Of a stretch of 6,971 bases of DNA, positions 6,383 through 6,971 are shown in pieces. The notes below the pieces were generated by a model that did no database searches, was not told the origin of the DNA, and was given only the letters and a program-made list of their open reading frames with translations. The translations under genes and the position numbers were made by a program. The DNA comes from Caryophanales bacterium UBA1624 (GTDB taxonomy: Bacteria > Bacillota_I > Bacilli_A > RFN20 > CAG-826): assembly GCA_002321395.1 (NCBI GenBank), contig DCMK01000063.1, positions 1-6,971 of the forward strand, read 5' to 3'. Position 1 is the first letter of the stretch; every line of letters begins with the position of its first letter.

Positions 6383-6971
6383 TAAATTCCTTACCATCGC
6401 ACTTGTTTCCCTCTCCTTGGCGTCGATCTCGATCCGCCCGAATTTGGTGAAGGCATCCGGAGAGGCTTCCTCTTCTGAGGAAAAGGCCCAAATCAAGCTG
6501 TATCAGGCGGAGAGCCCTTTCAATTTCCACACCGTCCTTCAGCAAAAGTACATCAATGACGGGAACCTTTCCATCGCCAAATACGCCAAAGCCAACGCCG
6601 AGATTTCCCAACCCGAATCTCTCAAGATCGAATGGGATCTCCTCAACTGCGACCAAGCGACCAGGCCTTATTACACCTTGAAGCTGTCAGAGAACAGTGA
6701 TTTCTCTTCCCCGTGGACCTATCGGACCAGCGACACTTTCTATTACGTCTACAACCTCAAATTGGCGACGAAATACTACTATTCCGTCTCCGCTTCGATC
6801 GGCGGGGAGACGGTGGAGAGCCAAACGAAGTATTTCTATACGGCGAACACTTTCATCCGGAACCTTCGCTTAGACGGAGTCATCAACGTCCGCGACGTCG
6901 GGGGGTGGCGGAACCGGGAAGGGAAGTTCATGGTCAAGCAGGGGATGGTCTACCGCTCTGGGCCATTCAAC
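6374..6971 (+). CDS. Secreted tyrosine-phosphatase-like protein with N-terminal fibronectin-like domain, 3' end cut by window
   Basis: 199 residues are visible. A signal peptide (MANKFLTIALVSLSLASISI, cut probably near VKA-SG at 27-28) is followed by a short Ser/Glu stretch, a fibronectin type III-like beta domain (about 80-157, with W87, the YYTLKLSENSDFS repeat-like strands and TKYYYSVSA), then the start of a phosphatase domain: RNLRLDGVINVRDVGGW (162-178) and KQGMVYRSG (188-196). The RDVGG and YRSG pair is the entry signature of the secreted tyrosine/dual-specificity phosphatase family (Pfam PF13350, Y_phosphatase3). The catalytic HCxxGxxRTG loop should follow beyond the window. AGAGG (6361-6365) lies 8 bases before the ATG, inside the previous gene, and the two genes overlap by 9 bases, so translation is probably coupled. 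Signal peptide and partner suggest action outside the membrane. A dephosphorylating role is from the family; the substrate is unknown. Confidence 0.82.

Overview
The window looks like a piece of a chromosome from a Gram-positive, probably host-associated bacterium of the Bacillota (an uncultured gut Bacilli lineage would fit). The evidence is AAGGAG-type ribosome binding sites, a lipoprotein signal peptide, a Ser/Glu-rich surface protein held by a C-terminal membrane segment, and a GH109-like member of the Gfo/Idh/MocA family of the kind common in gut bacteria. Base composition looks moderate by eye, with AT-rich intergenic DNA. No taxon can be fixed from sequence alone. No tRNA, rRNA, CRISPR array or insertion sequence was seen.

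Layout. (1) Bases 1-732 (+) hold the C-terminal 243 residues of an AbiEii/MenT-type nucleotidyltransferase toxin; its start and any AbiEi antitoxin lie before the window. (2) Converging with it is a redox pair on the minus strand: an aldo/keto reductase (1735-2595), followed after 13 bases by a flavodoxin-fold lipoprotein (918-1721). The reductase is interrupted by an in-frame TGA exactly where the family has a conserved Trp, and the lipoprotein carries about 50 extra residues after its normal end, so this operon may be decaying. (3) Bases 2592-2993 are ambiguous: a minus frame ends by ATGA overlap with the reductase start, while the plus strand carries a coding-like 100-codon frame. Neither is recognised. 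(4) Bases 3044-4276 (-) encode a complete GH109-like Gfo/Idh/MocA protein. (5) Bases 4277-4597 are an AT-rich divergent control region with a nested 50-base inverted repeat in the leader of the rightward genes. (6) Bases 4598-6382 (+) encode a secreted, membrane-anchored protein with three beta-sandwich, carbohydrate-binding-like modules, overlapping by 9 bases with (7) 6374 onward (+), a secreted tyrosine-phosphatase-like protein with an N-terminal fibronectin-like domain, cut by the window end before its catalytic cysteine.

How the genes may work together. The right-hand pair is translationally coupled and both products are exported, so they probably act together at the cell surface. The three-module protein would bind a ligand, possibly a glycan, and the phosphatase would act outside the membrane. 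The divergent GH109-like enzyme has no signal peptide and would work on an imported sugar. This link is inferred from position only. The left half looks like accessory DNA: a defence or toxin gene beside a redox operon that seems to be losing function.
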